Made by a program: the position numbers and the translations under genes. The notes beneath the pieces were generated by a model. The model did no database searches. It was not told the origin of the DNA and saw only the letters and a list, made by a program, of their open reading frames with translations. Shown piece after piece: positions 16,432-24,911 of a DNA stretch of 41,586 bases. Source of the stretch: Actinomycetes bacterium (GTDB taxonomy: Bacteria; Actinomycetota; Actinomycetes; Mycobacteriales; Mycobacteriaceae). How positions within the stretch are numbered: the first letter of the stretch is position 1; every line of letters begins with the position of its first letter. The stretch covers positions 1-41,586 of the forward strand of contig JAKOYE010000254.1 of NCBI GenBank assembly GCA_029780675.1, in the 5' to 3' direction.

Positions 16432-16863
16432 ATGCGTGTTCTGGTTCAGCGAGTGACCGCCGCGTCGGTGTCCGTCGACGGGACGGTTGTCGGTGAGATC
16501 CGGCCACGGTCCCAGGGGCTGGTGGCATTGGTCGGTGTCACCCATACCGATGATCCGGCGACGGCGCGACGGTTGGCGGAGAAACTGTGGTGGTTGCGGA
16601 TCCTCGATGACGAGCGCTCGGCGGCGGATATCGGTGCGCCGATTCTGGTGGTCAGCCAGTTCACGCTCTACGCCAACACCGTCAAGGGCCGGCGGCCGGC
16701 CTGGAACGCGGCGGCGCCGGCGGCAGTGGCCGAACCCCTGGTGCGCGACTTCGTCGATGCCCTGAGCGCACTGGGGGCGGAGGTGCAGACCGGCGTGTTC
16801 GGGGCGCACATGAGCGTCGCCCTGGTCAACGACGGCCCGGTGACGCTTCTGCTGGAAGGCTGA
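16432..16863 (+). CDS. dtd: D-aminoacyl-tRNA deacylase
   Basis: A 143-residue Dtd, which removes D-amino acids and glycine wrongly attached to tRNAs. It starts with the invariant [17 protein letters not shown]. It carries [17 protein letters not shown] (usually YAD/YGD; here Asn) and the C-terminal [18 protein letters not shown] with the Gly-cisPro loop that excludes L-amino acids. The ATG at 16432 gives exactly the family length; the open frame upstream to 16375 is not conserved sequence. It is divergent from the NlpC/P60-like gene and monocistronic by appearance. Confidence 0.96.
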   Translation: MRVLVQRVTAASVSVDGTVVGEIRPRSQGLVALVGVTHTDDPATARRLAEKLWWLRILDDERSAADIGAPILVVSQFTLYANTVKGRRPAWNAAAPAAVAEPLVRDFVDALSALGAEVQTGVFGAHMSVALVNDGPVTLLLEG

Positions 16864-16948
16864 ATTCGGGAAGGGCCGTGGCTGAATCCTGATTTGTTAT
16901 CCGTATGCGCCCCGCAGTCCACCTCGGCTAGGCAAACTTAGAGCCCTC

Positions 16949-17512
16949 ATGCATACGCACACCTTCGTCACCTACGAGGAATTCGGTCGCCGGTTCTTTG
17001 AGTTCGCGGTCACCGAGGAGCGTGTTGCTGCCGCGTTCGCCGAGATCGCGGGCAACTCTTTCGAGATGGGGCCGATGTCCCAGGGGCCCGGGGGACTGGC
17101 CAAAATCAGCGCGAAGGTCAAGATCCAGCAGCCGCATGTGCGGCGAACGCTGGGTGAGACGATCACGTTCGCCATCCGCATTCCCCTGGAAATCGAACTC
17201 ACCGTCGATCTGTGGCTGGACCGGCCGAGGTTCATCGTCGACGGCGATATCGCCCTGCGTGCCACTGCCCGCGCCGCCGAGCCGCTGATGATTGTCATCG
17301 ACGTCGCCAAGCCGAGGCCCTCGGACATCGCCGTGCATGTGACGTCGAAGTCGCTCCGCGGTGAGATCGTCCGGATCATCGGCGGTGTCGACGCGGAGAT
17401 CCGCCGGTTCATCGCCGCGCACGTCGCAGGCGAGATCGACAGCCCCGGATCGCAGCAGGCCAAGATCATCGATGTGGCGTACCAGATGGAATCGACCTGG
17501 GATGCCGACTGA
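16949..17512 (+). CDS. Conserved-type protein of unknown function
   Basis: A 187-residue cytoplasmic protein that I do not recognise. It has no signal peptide or membrane span. Its middle (about 50-130) alternates hydrophobic and charged residues, like a beta-sandwich lipid- or ligand-binding fold (TITFAIRIPLEIELTVDLWLD, DIALRATARAAEPLMIVID). The C-terminal 50 residues look helical, with EIRRFIAAHVAGEID. Composition and codon use match the neighbours. No clear ribosome site precedes the ATG. It converges on the reductase gene with only three bases between stops, so antisense interference is possible. Confidence 0.7.
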   Translation: MHTHTFVTYEEFGRRFFEFAVTEERVAAAFAEIAGNSFEMGPMSQGPGGLAKISAKVKIQQPHVRRTLGETITFAIRIPLEIELTVDLWLDRPRFIVDGDIALRATARAAEPLMIVIDVAKPRPSDIAVHVTSKSLRGEIVRIIGGVDAEIRRFIAAHVAGEIDSPGSQQAKIIDVAYQMESTWDAD

Positions 17513-17515
17513 CCG

Positions 17516-18565
17516 TTACAGGTCCAGCGTCAGATTCCCCCCGGCCGGTGCCCTCGACACGCAGGTGAGCATCATTCCTGCCTCGCGCTCCGGTCCGGTG
17601 AGCAGAGTGTCGCGGTGCTCCACGGTTCCCGAGAGCACCCGGGTCCGGCAGGTTCCGCAGAATCCCTGCTGACACGAGTAGGCCGCCGCGACGCCGGTCC
17701 GTCGCAGGGCCGCCAACAGGGTCTCGTCCGCGGCGACTTCCATGGTCGAGCCGGTGGATTCCAGGGTGACGGTGAACGGCGCACCGTCGGTGACCGGTGG
17801 TGCGGCGAATCGTTCGAAGTGGAGTTCGAGGTCGTCCCGGCCGACCAGCCGAGAACGGATCAGGGTGATCATGTCCGCCGGGCCGCACGCGTAAATCGCT
17901 GTGCTGCAGGAACAATCGCCGAGGAGGTCATCGGCCTCAGGAACTCCGGCGGTGTCGTCGGTGCGAATGACGACCTTGTCGCCGAACCGGCCGACCTCGT
18001 CGAGGAACGGGATGCTCTCCGCGCTGCGTCCGACGTAGATCATCGACCACTCCACGCCCATCCGTTCCGCCATGGCCAGCATCGGCAGGATGGGGGTGAT
18101 GCCGATGCCGCCGGCGATGAACCGCAGTCGGCGGGCGGGGGAGCCGTAACCCGGCACCGCCAACGGGAATGCGTTACGTGGCCCGTTGGTGGTGATCAGG
18201 GAGCCCACCGGCAGCGCGTCGTGCACCTCTATCGACCCGCCGCCCCCGTTGGGGATGCGGCGGACGGCGATCCGGTAGCTGTCACGCCGGTCCGGGTCAC
18301 CGCACAGGGAATACTGGCGGATCCGGCCGCTGGGAAGGTGGAGGTCGAGGTGGGCCCCCGGGTGCCAGGTCGGCAGGTCGCCGCCGTCGGGCGCGGCCAG
18401 CGTCAGGGCGACGACGTTCTCGTCGCGGGCGACCACCTCCCGTCCGGTGACGCGAAGCGTAAGGGTGTGATCGCGCACCCGTGGTGGGAGCGGGCGTCGC
18501 AGCCCGGTCACCGCCCATAATCCGGTGACGGCCGCGCCGGCCAGGCGCAGCGCTGGCAGCACCAT
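17516..18565 (-). CDS. Flavin/2Fe-2S oxidoreductase (PDR/VanB-like reductase)
   Basis: A 349-residue electron-transfer reductase. It has a hydrophobic N-terminus (about 1-22), an FAD/FMN domain with RQYSLCGDP (83-91), an NAD(P)-binding domain with GGIGITPILPML (152-163) and YACGPADM (225-232), and a C-terminal plant-type ferredoxin domain with Cys 298, 303, 306 and 335. It would pass electrons from NAD(P)H to an iron oxygenase. Its ATG abuts the stop of the upstream ferritin-like gene with no gap, so the two are co-translated and probably partners. The hydrophobic N-terminus could tether it to the membrane. Confidence 0.9.
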   Translation of the reverse strand: MVLPALRLAGAAVTGLWAVTGLRRPLPPRVRDHTLTLRVTGREVVARDENVVALTLAAPDGGDLPTWHPGAHLDLHLPSGRIRQYSLCGDPDRRDSYRIAVRRIPNGGGGSIEVHDALPVGSLITTNGPRNAFPLAVPGYGSPARRLRFIAGGIGITPILPMLAMAERMGVEWSMIYVGRSAESIPFLDEVGRFGDKVVIRTDDTAGVPEADDLLGDCSCSTAIYACGPADMITLIRSRLVGRDDLELHFERFAAPPVTDGAPFTVTLESTGSTMEVAADETLLAALRRTGVAAAYSCQQGFCGTCRTRVLSGTVEHRDTLLTGPEREAGMMLTCVSRAPAGGNLTLDL

Positions 18566-19465
18566 CTAGAGGTGAGCGGCGCGGGCGGCGGGGGACCCGG
18601 CCAGGTAGGCGACCGCCTGGGCCGTCGAGCCGACGTCGGCCGGGGAGTAGTCGGGCCGGAAGTAGGCCAGCGTGGTGGAGCCGAACAGGGTCCGGTACGT
18701 CGGCAGCAGTCGCAGCCGGGAATCCTGCATGCGCAGCCGCTGCATCCGCCACCAACTCATCTTCAGCTCGGGATCCCGGCGGCACAGGTAGTAGGTCGCC
18801 CGTTCGAAGAACGAGTACAGCAACGTCATGGCCATCGTCATGGCCCGAATCCGGGCCAGGTAGCTGTCGTGGAAGTAGGTGGCCACATCGTGGGCGACGC
18901 AGCGGTGCTCGACCTCCTCGCTGCCGTGCCAGCGGAACAGATCGACCATGGTCGGGTCGGCCCCGAAATCGTCCCAGGCGCAGTTGAGGGCGAAGTCGCC
19001 CAGCACCGCGGTGTAATGCTCGATCGCCGCGATGAGCCAGAGACGCTCGCAGAGATTGTTGAACCGACGTTTCGGGTCGGAGGAGGTGCTGGGCGCCAGC
19101 ACCTTCCCGACGATGTAGTCAACCTGTTCGAGGATCGGCCCGGGGTCGACGCCCTGCCGTTCCATGAACTCGTGCAGGGCACGCTCATGGGTGTCGGCGT
19201 GCACCGCCTCCTGTCCGATGAAACCGCGCATGTCCTCGGCGAGTCGCTCGTCCTTGACCAGGGGGAGCGCCTCGCTGAACGTGGTCACGAACCATCGTTC
19301 GGCGGCCGGCAGCACGACGTTGAGCAGGCTGACCATATGTGAGGCCACCGGGTGGCCGGGGATCCAGTGCAGCGGTGACTCGGTCACGTCGAACGCGACC
19401 TTGCGGGCCTGGATCTGTACCGGACCGGGATCGATCTCCCGGTCGAAACGGCGGGGCCGAGTCAT
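18566..19465 (-). CDS. Ferritin-like diiron protein (PF10118-type 'metal-dependent hydrolase')
   Basis: A 299-residue protein of the group usually labelled predicted metal-dependent hydrolase. The sequence shows a diiron four-helix pattern: E56, E86-x-x-H89, E149, and E184-x-x-H187. This is the Glu/ExxH/Glu/ExxH layout of ferritin-like oxygenases and desaturases. Helices with aromatic runs (about 205-235) may contact membrane or lipid. The start is fixed by a leaderless-type promoter (TAGGAT, six bases before the ATG). The next gene, touching its stop, is a ferredoxin-domain reductase, so I infer an NAD(P)H-driven diiron oxygenase rather than a hydrolase. The substrate is unknown. Confidence 0.85.
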   Translation of the reverse strand: MTRPRRFDREIDPGPVQIQARKVAFDVTESPLHWIPGHPVASHMVSLLNVVLPAAERWFVTTFSEALPLVKDERLAEDMRGFIGQEAVHADTHERALHEFMERQGVDPGPILEQVDYIVGKVLAPSTSSDPKRRFNNLCERLWLIAAIEHYTAVLGDFALNCAWDDFGADPTMVDLFRWHGSEEVEHRCVAHDVATYFHDSYLARIRAMTMAMTLLYSFFERATYYLCRRDPELKMSWWRMQRLRMQDSRLRLLPTYRTLFGSTTLAYFRPDYSPADVGSTAQAVAYLAGSPAARAAHL

Positions 19466-19471
19466 AGGGGG

Positions 19472-19477
19472 ATCCTA
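19472..19477 (-). promoter_or_regulatory. -10 element of leaderless promoter, diiron/reductase operon
   Basis: TAGGAT on the minus strand, six bases before the ATG at 19465. No ribosome-binding site is seen. Confidence 0.5.
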
Positions 19478-19505
19478 AGTCGTCCCGCGCGCCGAATGAA
19501 TACCA

Positions 19506-19934
19506 TCAGCCGACTCGTGTCGGGACCACGCTCACCACGCCGGGGGCACCCGGGGTGGGCCGGGTGCCGGCGTCGGGGTTCGGAGCGCCACTGGTCGGGG
19601 CATTCGCCACCGAGGGGGCCGCAGGGAAGTCGGGTTGGGCCTCGGCGGTGCAGTCCAACATCAACTGGATCTTCCCGGTGCTGAGGATCTTCTCGCTGGC
19701 GACGATGCACTGCGACTGGGGCACATCGCTGCCCACCGAACCGCCGAACGTCGTCGGCACGCCCTGGGCGCGCAGGATCGCCACCGCCTTGCCGTAGGGC
19801 TCACCGACCACGTTGTAGGTGCTGTTGGAAGCAGGGTCGGCGGCGCTGGCGGCCATGCTGAGCACACCCATTCCGGTTGCCGACGCCAGCACGCCGGCAG
19901 CGGCCATGAGCTTCGCGGCCACGAACTTTCTCAC
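19506..19934 (-). CDS. Small exported protein, PASTA-like
   Basis: A 142-residue precursor with a Sec signal peptide (about 1-32, ending ASAAD). The mature core, about 40-95, reads YNVVGEPYGKAVAILRAQG and then a beta-rich end with two Cys (QCIV, LDC) likely to pair. The arrangement V-G-x3-x-A-x2-I-L-x2-x-G is reminiscent of a PASTA domain, but the match is weak. The tail (about 97-142) is Pro/Ala/Gly-rich. AGGAAGG precedes the GTG start. This type of small exported protein is common in mycobacteria, and no function can be given. Confidence 0.78.
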   Translation of the reverse strand: MRKFVAAKLMAAAGVLASATGMGVLSMAASAADPASNSTYNVVGEPYGKAVAILRAQGVPTTFGGSVGSDVPQSQCIVASEKILSTGKIQLMLDCTAEAQPDFPAAPSVANAPTSGAPNPDAGTRPTPGAPGVVSVVPTRVG

Positions 19935-20037
19935 GAACGACCTTCCTGTCCTGCGACGACCCTAGCGCAGCGGATCCCGGGGAGCCCTGTCAGCGGTGTA
20001 TCGGCGCGTGCGGGCCGTTCGTTTCAACCCCGCCGTG

Positions 20038-21522
20038 TCAGAACGACTCCCGCAGTCGCTCCTGCTCGAGCACGGCCTCGAGGTCGGACAGCCGGTTCAT
20101 CGAGGAGACGGCTCGGGCGGTGCGCATATTGGCGGCCAGTCGGTCGCGGTGCCGGTGGGTGAACGCCCAGTAGCCGGCGGTGAAGGGACAGGCGTCCTCG
20201 CCGAGTCGCTTCTTCGGGTCGTAACGGCAGCCGCGGCAGTGGTCGCTCATCGTGTTGAGATAGGCCCCGCCGGAGGTGTAGGGCTTGGTGGCCATCCGGC
20301 CGCCGTCGGCGTGCTGGCTCATGCCGATGACATTGGCCGGCATCACCCAGGCGAAGCCGTCGACGAACGCCGTCGAGAACCACTCGTTGAGGGCGCGCGG
20401 GTCATACCCGCGCTGCAGGGCGTGGCTGCCCAGCACCATCAGCCGCTGGATGTGGTGGGTCCAGCCGCGGTCGCGCACCCCGGCCAGCGCGTCCCGGAGG
20501 CAGGCGGCGGTGACCGCGTCGGCGTCGGCGTCGGACCACCACCGCGGCAGCGGTGTGTGCGCGTCCAGCGCGTTGTTCGCCAGGTACTCCGGGCCGAAGT
20601 GCCAGTACAGCTGCCAGACGTACTCCCGCCAACCGAGGATCTGGCGGATGAAACCCTCCACCGCGGCAAGCGGGGCGGCGCCGTCGCGATAGGCGTCCTC
20701 GGCGGCCCGCACCACGTCCAACGGATGCAGCAGTCCGAGGTTGAGCGGCACCGACAGCAGCGAATGCGCCATCGCCCAGTCCGCGCCCATGATCGCGTCC
20801 TCGTAGCGGCCGAACAGCGGCAGTCGGTGGGAGATGAACCGGTCCAGCGCCGCGCGGGCCTCCTCGGCAGTGGCGGCGAACAGTCGCGGCCCGTCGGCTC
20901 CCACGGCATCGGGCACCAGCGCGTCGAGATCGCGGCGCACCGCGGCGTCCACCTCATCCTCAACGGGGTGATAGGGGGGCTCCGCGCCCAGGGTCATCCG
21001 GCCCTTCGGGGGACGTTCCCGGTTGTCGGTGTCGAAGTTCCACCGTCCGCCGACCGGCTGATCGCCGTCCATCAGCACCTCGAAGCGGCGCCGCTGCTCG
21101 CGGTAGAAATCCTCCATCCGGAACCGGGTGCGGTCACCGGCCCACCGGCGGAAATCCGCACGGGGCAACGCGAATCCGGGCGTCGGCAGAATCTCCGCGA
21201 CGCGGCCCTCGGCCCGCAGGCGCTCGACGAACCGCCCGGCGGCGAAGGAGGTCGGCTCGTGCACCAGAACCGGCTTTCGGTGCCGACTGAGGGCTTCGGT
21301 GTAGGTGTCGGCCTTGATCAGGGTGGCCCGCTCGCCGAGGTCTGCCGCGGTGTGACGCAGTGCCGACAGAATGAGGTGCAGCTTCTGCCGGTGGAATCTG
21401 CGGCGCCGCAGTGCGGACGCGGACTCGATCAGCAGGACGGGGCGGTGCGCATGGTCCCCGCTGTGGAAATGCGGCCCCAACTGGTCGGCGAACAGCCACA
21501 ATGGGGTGTCGGCGGCCGTCAC
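20038..21522 (-). CDS. FeS-containing cryptochrome/photolyase-family protein (PhrB-like)
   Basis: A 494-residue member of the deoxyribodipyrimidine-photolyase-related (FeS-BCP) family. In characterised bacterial members this repairs (6-4) photoproducts with light, using FAD, a lumazine antenna and a 4Fe-4S cluster. The N-terminal domain (LWLFADQLGPHF) matches the antenna-binding fold. WREYVWQLYW, HHIQRLMVLG, and the Cys set (TAACL, HCRGC, DACPF) match the FAD and cluster region. The GTG at 21522 is chosen over 21528 because TAGGAT lies exactly seven bases before it. It follows the Nudix gene but seems to have its own promoter. Confidence 0.9.
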   Translation of the reverse strand: MTAADTPLWLFADQLGPHFHSGDHAHRPVLLIESASALRRRRFHRQKLHLILSALRHTAADLGERATLIKADTYTEALSRHRKPVLVHEPTSFAAGRFVERLRAEGRVAEILPTPGFALPRADFRRWAGDRTRFRMEDFYREQRRRFEVLMDGDQPVGGRWNFDTDNRERPPKGRMTLGAEPPYHPVEDEVDAAVRRDLDALVPDAVGADGPRLFAATAEEARAALDRFISHRLPLFGRYEDAIMGADWAMAHSLLSVPLNLGLLHPLDVVRAAEDAYRDGAAPLAAVEGFIRQILGWREYVWQLYWHFGPEYLANNALDAHTPLPRWWSDADADAVTAACLRDALAGVRDRGWTHHIQRLMVLGSHALQRGYDPRALNEWFSTAFVDGFAWVMPANVIGMSQHADGGRMATKPYTSGGAYLNTMSDHCRGCRYDPKKRLGEDACPFTAGYWAFTHRHRDRLAANMRTARAVSSMNRLSDLEAVLEQERLRESF

Positions 21523-21529
21523 CGGCACG

Positions 21530-21535
21530 ATCCTA
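21530..21535 (-). promoter_or_regulatory. -10 element of leaderless promoter, photolyase
   Basis: TAGGAT on the minus strand, seven bases before the GTG at 21522. It sits in the 36-base gap after the Nudix stop. Confidence 0.45.
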
Positions 21536-21558
21536 CGGTCCCGGCGGTCGGGAAACCG

Positions 21559-22020
21559 CTAACCCGGCCCGCCGGACAGCCGGTCCAGGAAGACCCGTTG
21601 CCCCGCAAGCATTTTCACCCGTGCGGCTGCCATCGGGACCCACGCCACCCGGTCGAGCTCCGGGAACTCCCGGATCCGGCCGGAGCCTCGGGGCCACTCC
21701 ACGGTGAAGGGGTTACTGCGGAACCCGGCGAGGTCGAGGTCGGCGTCGACCGCGAACACGGTCAGGACCTTGCCGCCCGGTTGTCGGACCGACCCGAGGT
21801 CGGTACGCGGCCCATCGGGCACAGGGCAGCCGAGTTCCTCGGCGAACTCCCGCCGTGCCGCGGTCCAGGGATCTTCGTCAGGGGAGTACTCCCCCTTGGG
21901 AATCGACCACGCCCCGTCATCCTTTCGGGCCCAGAACGGTCCGCCGGGATGGCCGAGGAGCACCTCGGCTCCGTCGTCTCCGCGTCGGCGGAGCAGGATT
22001 CCGGCACTGAGTGTGGGCAC
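21559..22020 (-). CDS. Nudix hydrolase
   Basis: A 153-residue Nudix enzyme with an intact catalytic box, GEYSPDEDPWTAARREFAEELG (G-x5-E-x7-REUxEExG with one substitution). It is preceded by AWSIPK, as in members that hydrolyse nucleoside diphosphates or dinucleoside polyphosphates. The substrate is not predictable. The GTG start at 22020 is two bases after the malQ stop (TGA, two bases, GTG), so translation is coupled. The open frame upstream of the GTG is malQ read in another frame. Confidence 0.88.
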   Translation of the reverse strand: MPTLSAGILLRRRGDDGAEVLLGHPGGPFWARKDDGAWSIPKGEYSPDEDPWTAARREFAEELGCPVPDGPRTDLGSVRQPGGKVLTVFAVDADLDLAGFRSNPFTVEWPRGSGRIREFPELDRVAWVPMAAARVKMLAGQRVFLDRLSGGPG

Positions 22021-22022
22021 CG

Positions 22023-24170
22023 TCAGCGTGACTCGGGATCCGTCGCCGCCCGCATGACCTCCGCCAGCGCGGCCGCACGCCGGTCGGTGAACACCTGCTC
22101 CAGCCAGATCGGCCCGCCGTCGGGGCCGGCCAGCGGCACCCGCCAGTTCGGGTACTCGTCGGTGGTGCCCGGCTGGTTCTGGGTGCGGCGTTCGCCGACC
22201 GCGTCGGTCAGCGCCAGCGCCAACAGCCGCGACGGGGTGCGGCCGAGGTAGCGGTACAGCGCGGTGGTGACGGACTCCTCGTCCGGGGTCTCCCCGGTAT
22301 CCGGGAGCAGCCCGGACCGGCGAAGCTCGTCCAGCCAGGCTTGCTGCGCGGCGGCGTCGTCGGCCATCTCCTCCTCGACCGAGCGGGTCAGCAACCCCAG
22401 CGAGTGGCGTAGTTGGACGTGGTCGCCGGCCAGGTAGCCGGGGGTGGGCGGGAGGTCGTGGGTCGTCACCGAGGACAGGCACAGTTCACGCCAATGCTCG
22501 GCCGCCAGCGGGCCCCGGCTGGCCGGATCGATTTCGAACCACAGGATCGAGGTCCCCAGAACGCCGCGCTCCCGCAGGTAGTCGCGGGCCCACGGTTCCA
22601 CGGTGCCCAGATCCTCGCCGACCACGACCGCACCCGATCTGTGCGCCTCGAGGGCGACGATGCCGATCATCGCGTCGTGGTTGTAGCGGACGTAGGTGCC
22701 CTGCGTGGGTGGGGCGCCTTCGGGAATCCACCACAGCCGGAACAACCCGATGATGTGGTCGATCCGCACCCCGCCGGCATGCCGAAGGACGGCCCGGATG
22801 AGTTCCCGGAACGGCTGATAGCCGCGTTCCTCGAGCTGGTCGGGCCGCCAGGGTGGCTGCGACCAGTTCTGGCCGAGTTGGTTGAACTCGTCCGGCGGCG
22901 CACCGGCCGTCACCCCCAGGGCCAGTACGTCCTGCAGGGCCCACGCGTCGGCTCCGGTGGGGTGCACCCCGACCGCCAGGTCGTGCATGACACCGAGCGC
23001 CATTCCGCTGCGGACGGCCTGCGACTGGGCGGCGGCGAGTTGCTCGTCGAGCTGCCACTGCAGCCAGCGGTGGAAGTCCACCGCGGTGGCATGCCGCCGG
23101 GCGAAGTCGGCGACCCCGGGGGCGGCCGGGTGTTGCAGCCCGGCGGGCCAGCGCCGCCAGTCGCCGCCGTGCTTCTCGGCGATCGCGCACCAGGTCGCGA
23201 AATCGTCCAGCGCGGTGCCCTCACGGGCCGTGAACGCCTCGAAGGCCAGTTGCCGGCCGGCCGACCGGGGAACCCGGTACACCAGCTTGAGCGCCGCCCG
23301 TTTGGCCTTCCACGCCGCATCGCGGTCGATGCTCTCCGACTTTCGCGCCGCCTTACAGGCAGAGTCCCGAAGTGCGCGCACTCGGCCGCGCTTGGGCAGG
23401 AAGGCGAACTCCGGGATGGCTTCCACCCGCAGATAGAGCGGACTGACGAATCGGCGCGACGTCGGCAGGTAGGGGGAGGGCTCCATCGGAGCGGTCGGCG
23501 CGGCGGCGTGCAGCGGATTGACCAGGACGTAGTCGGCGTGGTGCCCAGCCCCCGCCCACACCGCGAGGTCGGTGAGGTCGGTGAGGTCGCCGATGCCCCA
23601 GGATCCGCGGGAGCGGACGCTGTACAGCTGAGTGGCCAGGCCCCACGCCCGTCGCGCCCCCATTCGGTCCGGCAGGCCCAGCCAGGCCGGGGTCACGATG
23701 AGGGGGGTGTCGAACTCCTCGTCCAGGGAGCGCAGGTGCACCCGGTGATAGCCGAGCGGCAGATCGGCGGGCAGCACGAAGGTGGCCTCGCCCACCAACC
23801 GTCCGTGGAGATCGAACGGCGGGGTGAAATTGTCGGCCTGGCGGATACCGCTGCGGACGGTCCCGTCCTCGAGCCGAACCCAGACGTGGGCCGGACTGCC
23901 GTGGGTGACATGCGCCCAGAATTGGGCTTCGGTGCCGGAACGGGCCAGGATCGTGGCCGGCAGTGCACGCGACCAGTGCCGCCGGTCCAATTCCGCAAGC
24001 GATGCGGCGCAGGCTTCCTCGGTCTCCGCACCGACCCCGAGCGCGGCGAGGACGCGCACCACGGTCGACGGGTCGACGGTCACGAAGCTCCCGGACCAGT
24101 CGTGGTAGGCGCAGGCGACTCCGAGCCGGTCGGCGAGCGCGGTCAGCATCGGTTCAGCCATGGCTGACAT
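22023..24170 (-). CDS. malQ: 4-alpha-glucanotransferase
   Basis: A 715-residue GH77 amylomaltase that transfers maltooligosaccharide units between alpha-1,4-glucans, used in glycogen and trehalose-linked metabolism. The length matches the long actinobacterial type. VRIDHIIGLFRLWWIPEG carries the nucleophile Asp, VVGEDLGTVE the acid/base Glu, and SVTTHDLPPT the third carboxylate. The N-terminal 150 residues form the extra domain of this type. There is no clear Shine-Dalgarno; the ATG at 24170 or the one at 24161 may be used. It lies 12 bases after the second SMR gene and two bases before the Nudix gene in one operon. Confidence 0.95.
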   Translation of the reverse strand: MSAMAEPMLTALADRLGVACAYHDWSGSFVTVDPSTVVRVLAALGVGAETEEACAASLAELDRRHWSRALPATILARSGTEAQFWAHVTHGSPAHVWVRLEDGTVRSGIRQADNFTPPFDLHGRLVGEATFVLPADLPLGYHRVHLRSLDEEFDTPLIVTPAWLGLPDRMGARRAWGLATQLYSVRSRGSWGIGDLTDLTDLAVWAGAGHHADYVLVNPLHAAAPTAPMEPSPYLPTSRRFVSPLYLRVEAIPEFAFLPKRGRVRALRDSACKAARKSESIDRDAAWKAKRAALKLVYRVPRSAGRQLAFEAFTAREGTALDDFATWCAIAEKHGGDWRRWPAGLQHPAAPGVADFARRHATAVDFHRWLQWQLDEQLAAAQSQAVRSGMALGVMHDLAVGVHPTGADAWALQDVLALGVTAGAPPDEFNQLGQNWSQPPWRPDQLEERGYQPFRELIRAVLRHAGGVRIDHIIGLFRLWWIPEGAPPTQGTYVRYNHDAMIGIVALEAHRSGAVVVGEDLGTVEPWARDYLRERGVLGTSILWFEIDPASRGPLAAEHWRELCLSSVTTHDLPPTPGYLAGDHVQLRHSLGLLTRSVEEEMADDAAAQQAWLDELRRSGLLPDTGETPDEESVTTALYRYLGRTPSRLLALALTDAVGERRTQNQPGTTDEYPNWRVPLAGPDGGPIWLEQVFTDRRAAALAEVMRAATDPESR

Positions 24171-24182
24171 CTTTGTCGATGG

Positions 24183-24509
24183 TCAGCCCGCCGCACCGGA
24201 CAATTCGATGGTCAGTACTCCGCCGATGATCAACGCGATGCCGGCCAGCATCATCAGGGTCAGCGGTTCACGGAACAAGACCCGGGCCAGCACCGCCACC
24301 AGGGCCACCCCGCACGCCGACCACACCCCGTAGGCGATGCCCACCGGCATGCCGAGTCGCAGGGTCAGCCAGATCAGGGCGAAAGAGACGACGTAACCGA
24401 CCAGTACCGGGGCGATCCACTTCTTGCGCCGGAAACCGTCGGAGGCTCGCAACCCCAGCGTGGAGAACACTTCGATGAGGATGGCTGCGCCCAGCGTCAG
24501 CCAACTCAC
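24183..24509 (-). CDS. SMR-family transporter, second subunit
   Basis: A 108-residue protein with four membrane helices of the small multidrug resistance family. The membrane-embedded Glu in TM1 (AAILIEVFSTLGLRAS) and GMPVGIAYGVWSACG in TM3 are present. The GTG start at 24509 overlaps the stop of the first SMR gene as GTGA, so the two are made together and probably assemble as a heteromeric pump. Paired SMRs export polyamines, guanidinium-type compounds or drugs; which applies here is unknown. The longer open frame upstream is a shadow of the first SMR gene. Confidence 0.9.
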   Translation of the reverse strand: MSWLTLGAAILIEVFSTLGLRASDGFRRKKWIAPVLVGYVVSFALIWLTLRLGMPVGIAYGVWSACGVALVAVLARVLFREPLTLMMLAGIALIIGGVLTIELSGAAG

Positions 24510-24847
24510 GGTCGGGTCCGATCGGCGGCGTGCGAGCCGAACTCCACCAGCAGGACCCCGGCGACGATCAACCCGATCCCGGCGACGATGGGGGCGGTGA
24601 AGGGGTCCCCGAACAGCAGGGCTGCCGAGACCGCGGTGATCGCGGTTCCCAGCGCGCCCCAGATGCCGTACGCGACCCCGACCGGCATGCCGGCCCGCAG
24701 CACCCGGCTCAGCAGCACGAAGGATGCGGTGTAACCGATCACCACCACCACCAGCCACAGTCGGTCATCCTGGGATGCCCGCAGCGAGAGCGTCCCGGCC
24801 ACCTCGGTGCCGATCGCCCCGAGTAGGAGCGCCCAACTCCGATTCAC
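24506..24847 (-). CDS. SMR-family transporter, first subunit
   Basis: A four-helix SMR protein of 113 residues from the GTG at 24847. TM1 has the essential Glu (GAIGTEVAGTLSL) and TM3 the GMPVGVAYGIWGALG motif. A TTG at 24901 could extend it by 18 charged residues, which would be unusual for the family. The GTG lies in a 17-base tandem duplication that also creates a six-codon mini-ORF whose stop overlaps this start. The best ribosome-binding site precedes the mini-ORF. The gene heads an operon with the second SMR gene, malQ and a Nudix gene. Confidence 0.85.
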   Translation of the reverse strand: MNRSWALLLGAIGTEVAGTLSLRASQDDRLWLVVVVIGYTASFVLLSRVLRAGMPVGVAYGIWGALGTAITAVSAALLFGDPFTAPIVAGIGLIVAGVLLVEFGSHAADRTRP

Positions 24848-24865
24848 GCCCAACTCCGATTCACG
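24832..24865 (-). repeat. 17-bp tandem duplication over the SMR start region
   Basis: Two exact head-to-tail copies (24832-24848 and 24849-24865) of CGTGAATCGGAGTTGGG on the coding strand. Each carries a GTG and a GGAG-like site. Because 17 is not a multiple of three, the two GTGs are in different frames. Confidence 0.9.
24844..24864 (-). CDS. Possible six-codon leader mini-ORF before SMR pair
   Basis: GTG at 24864 opens a frame reading V-N-R-S-W-A then TGA at 24846-24844, which overlaps the SMR GTG (24847-24845) as GTGA. GAGAAGG lies about six bases before it and is the best ribosome-binding site in the region. It could couple translation or act as a control point. It may also be an accident of the duplication. 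Confidence 0.4.
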   Translation of the reverse strand: MNRSWA

Positions 24866-24911
24866 CCGTGCCTTCTCTGTCGGGGGATCGGTTGAGGACA
24901 ATAGCCAGGGC

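Noticed and set aside
19996..24167. Long + strand frames opposite the photolyase and malQ
   Set aside because: Antisense shadows; the minus-strand genes have full catalytic motifs.
24848..24901. TTG start at 24901 for the first SMR gene
   Set aside because: It adds a charged tail not seen in SMR proteins and has no ribosome site; kept only as an alternative.
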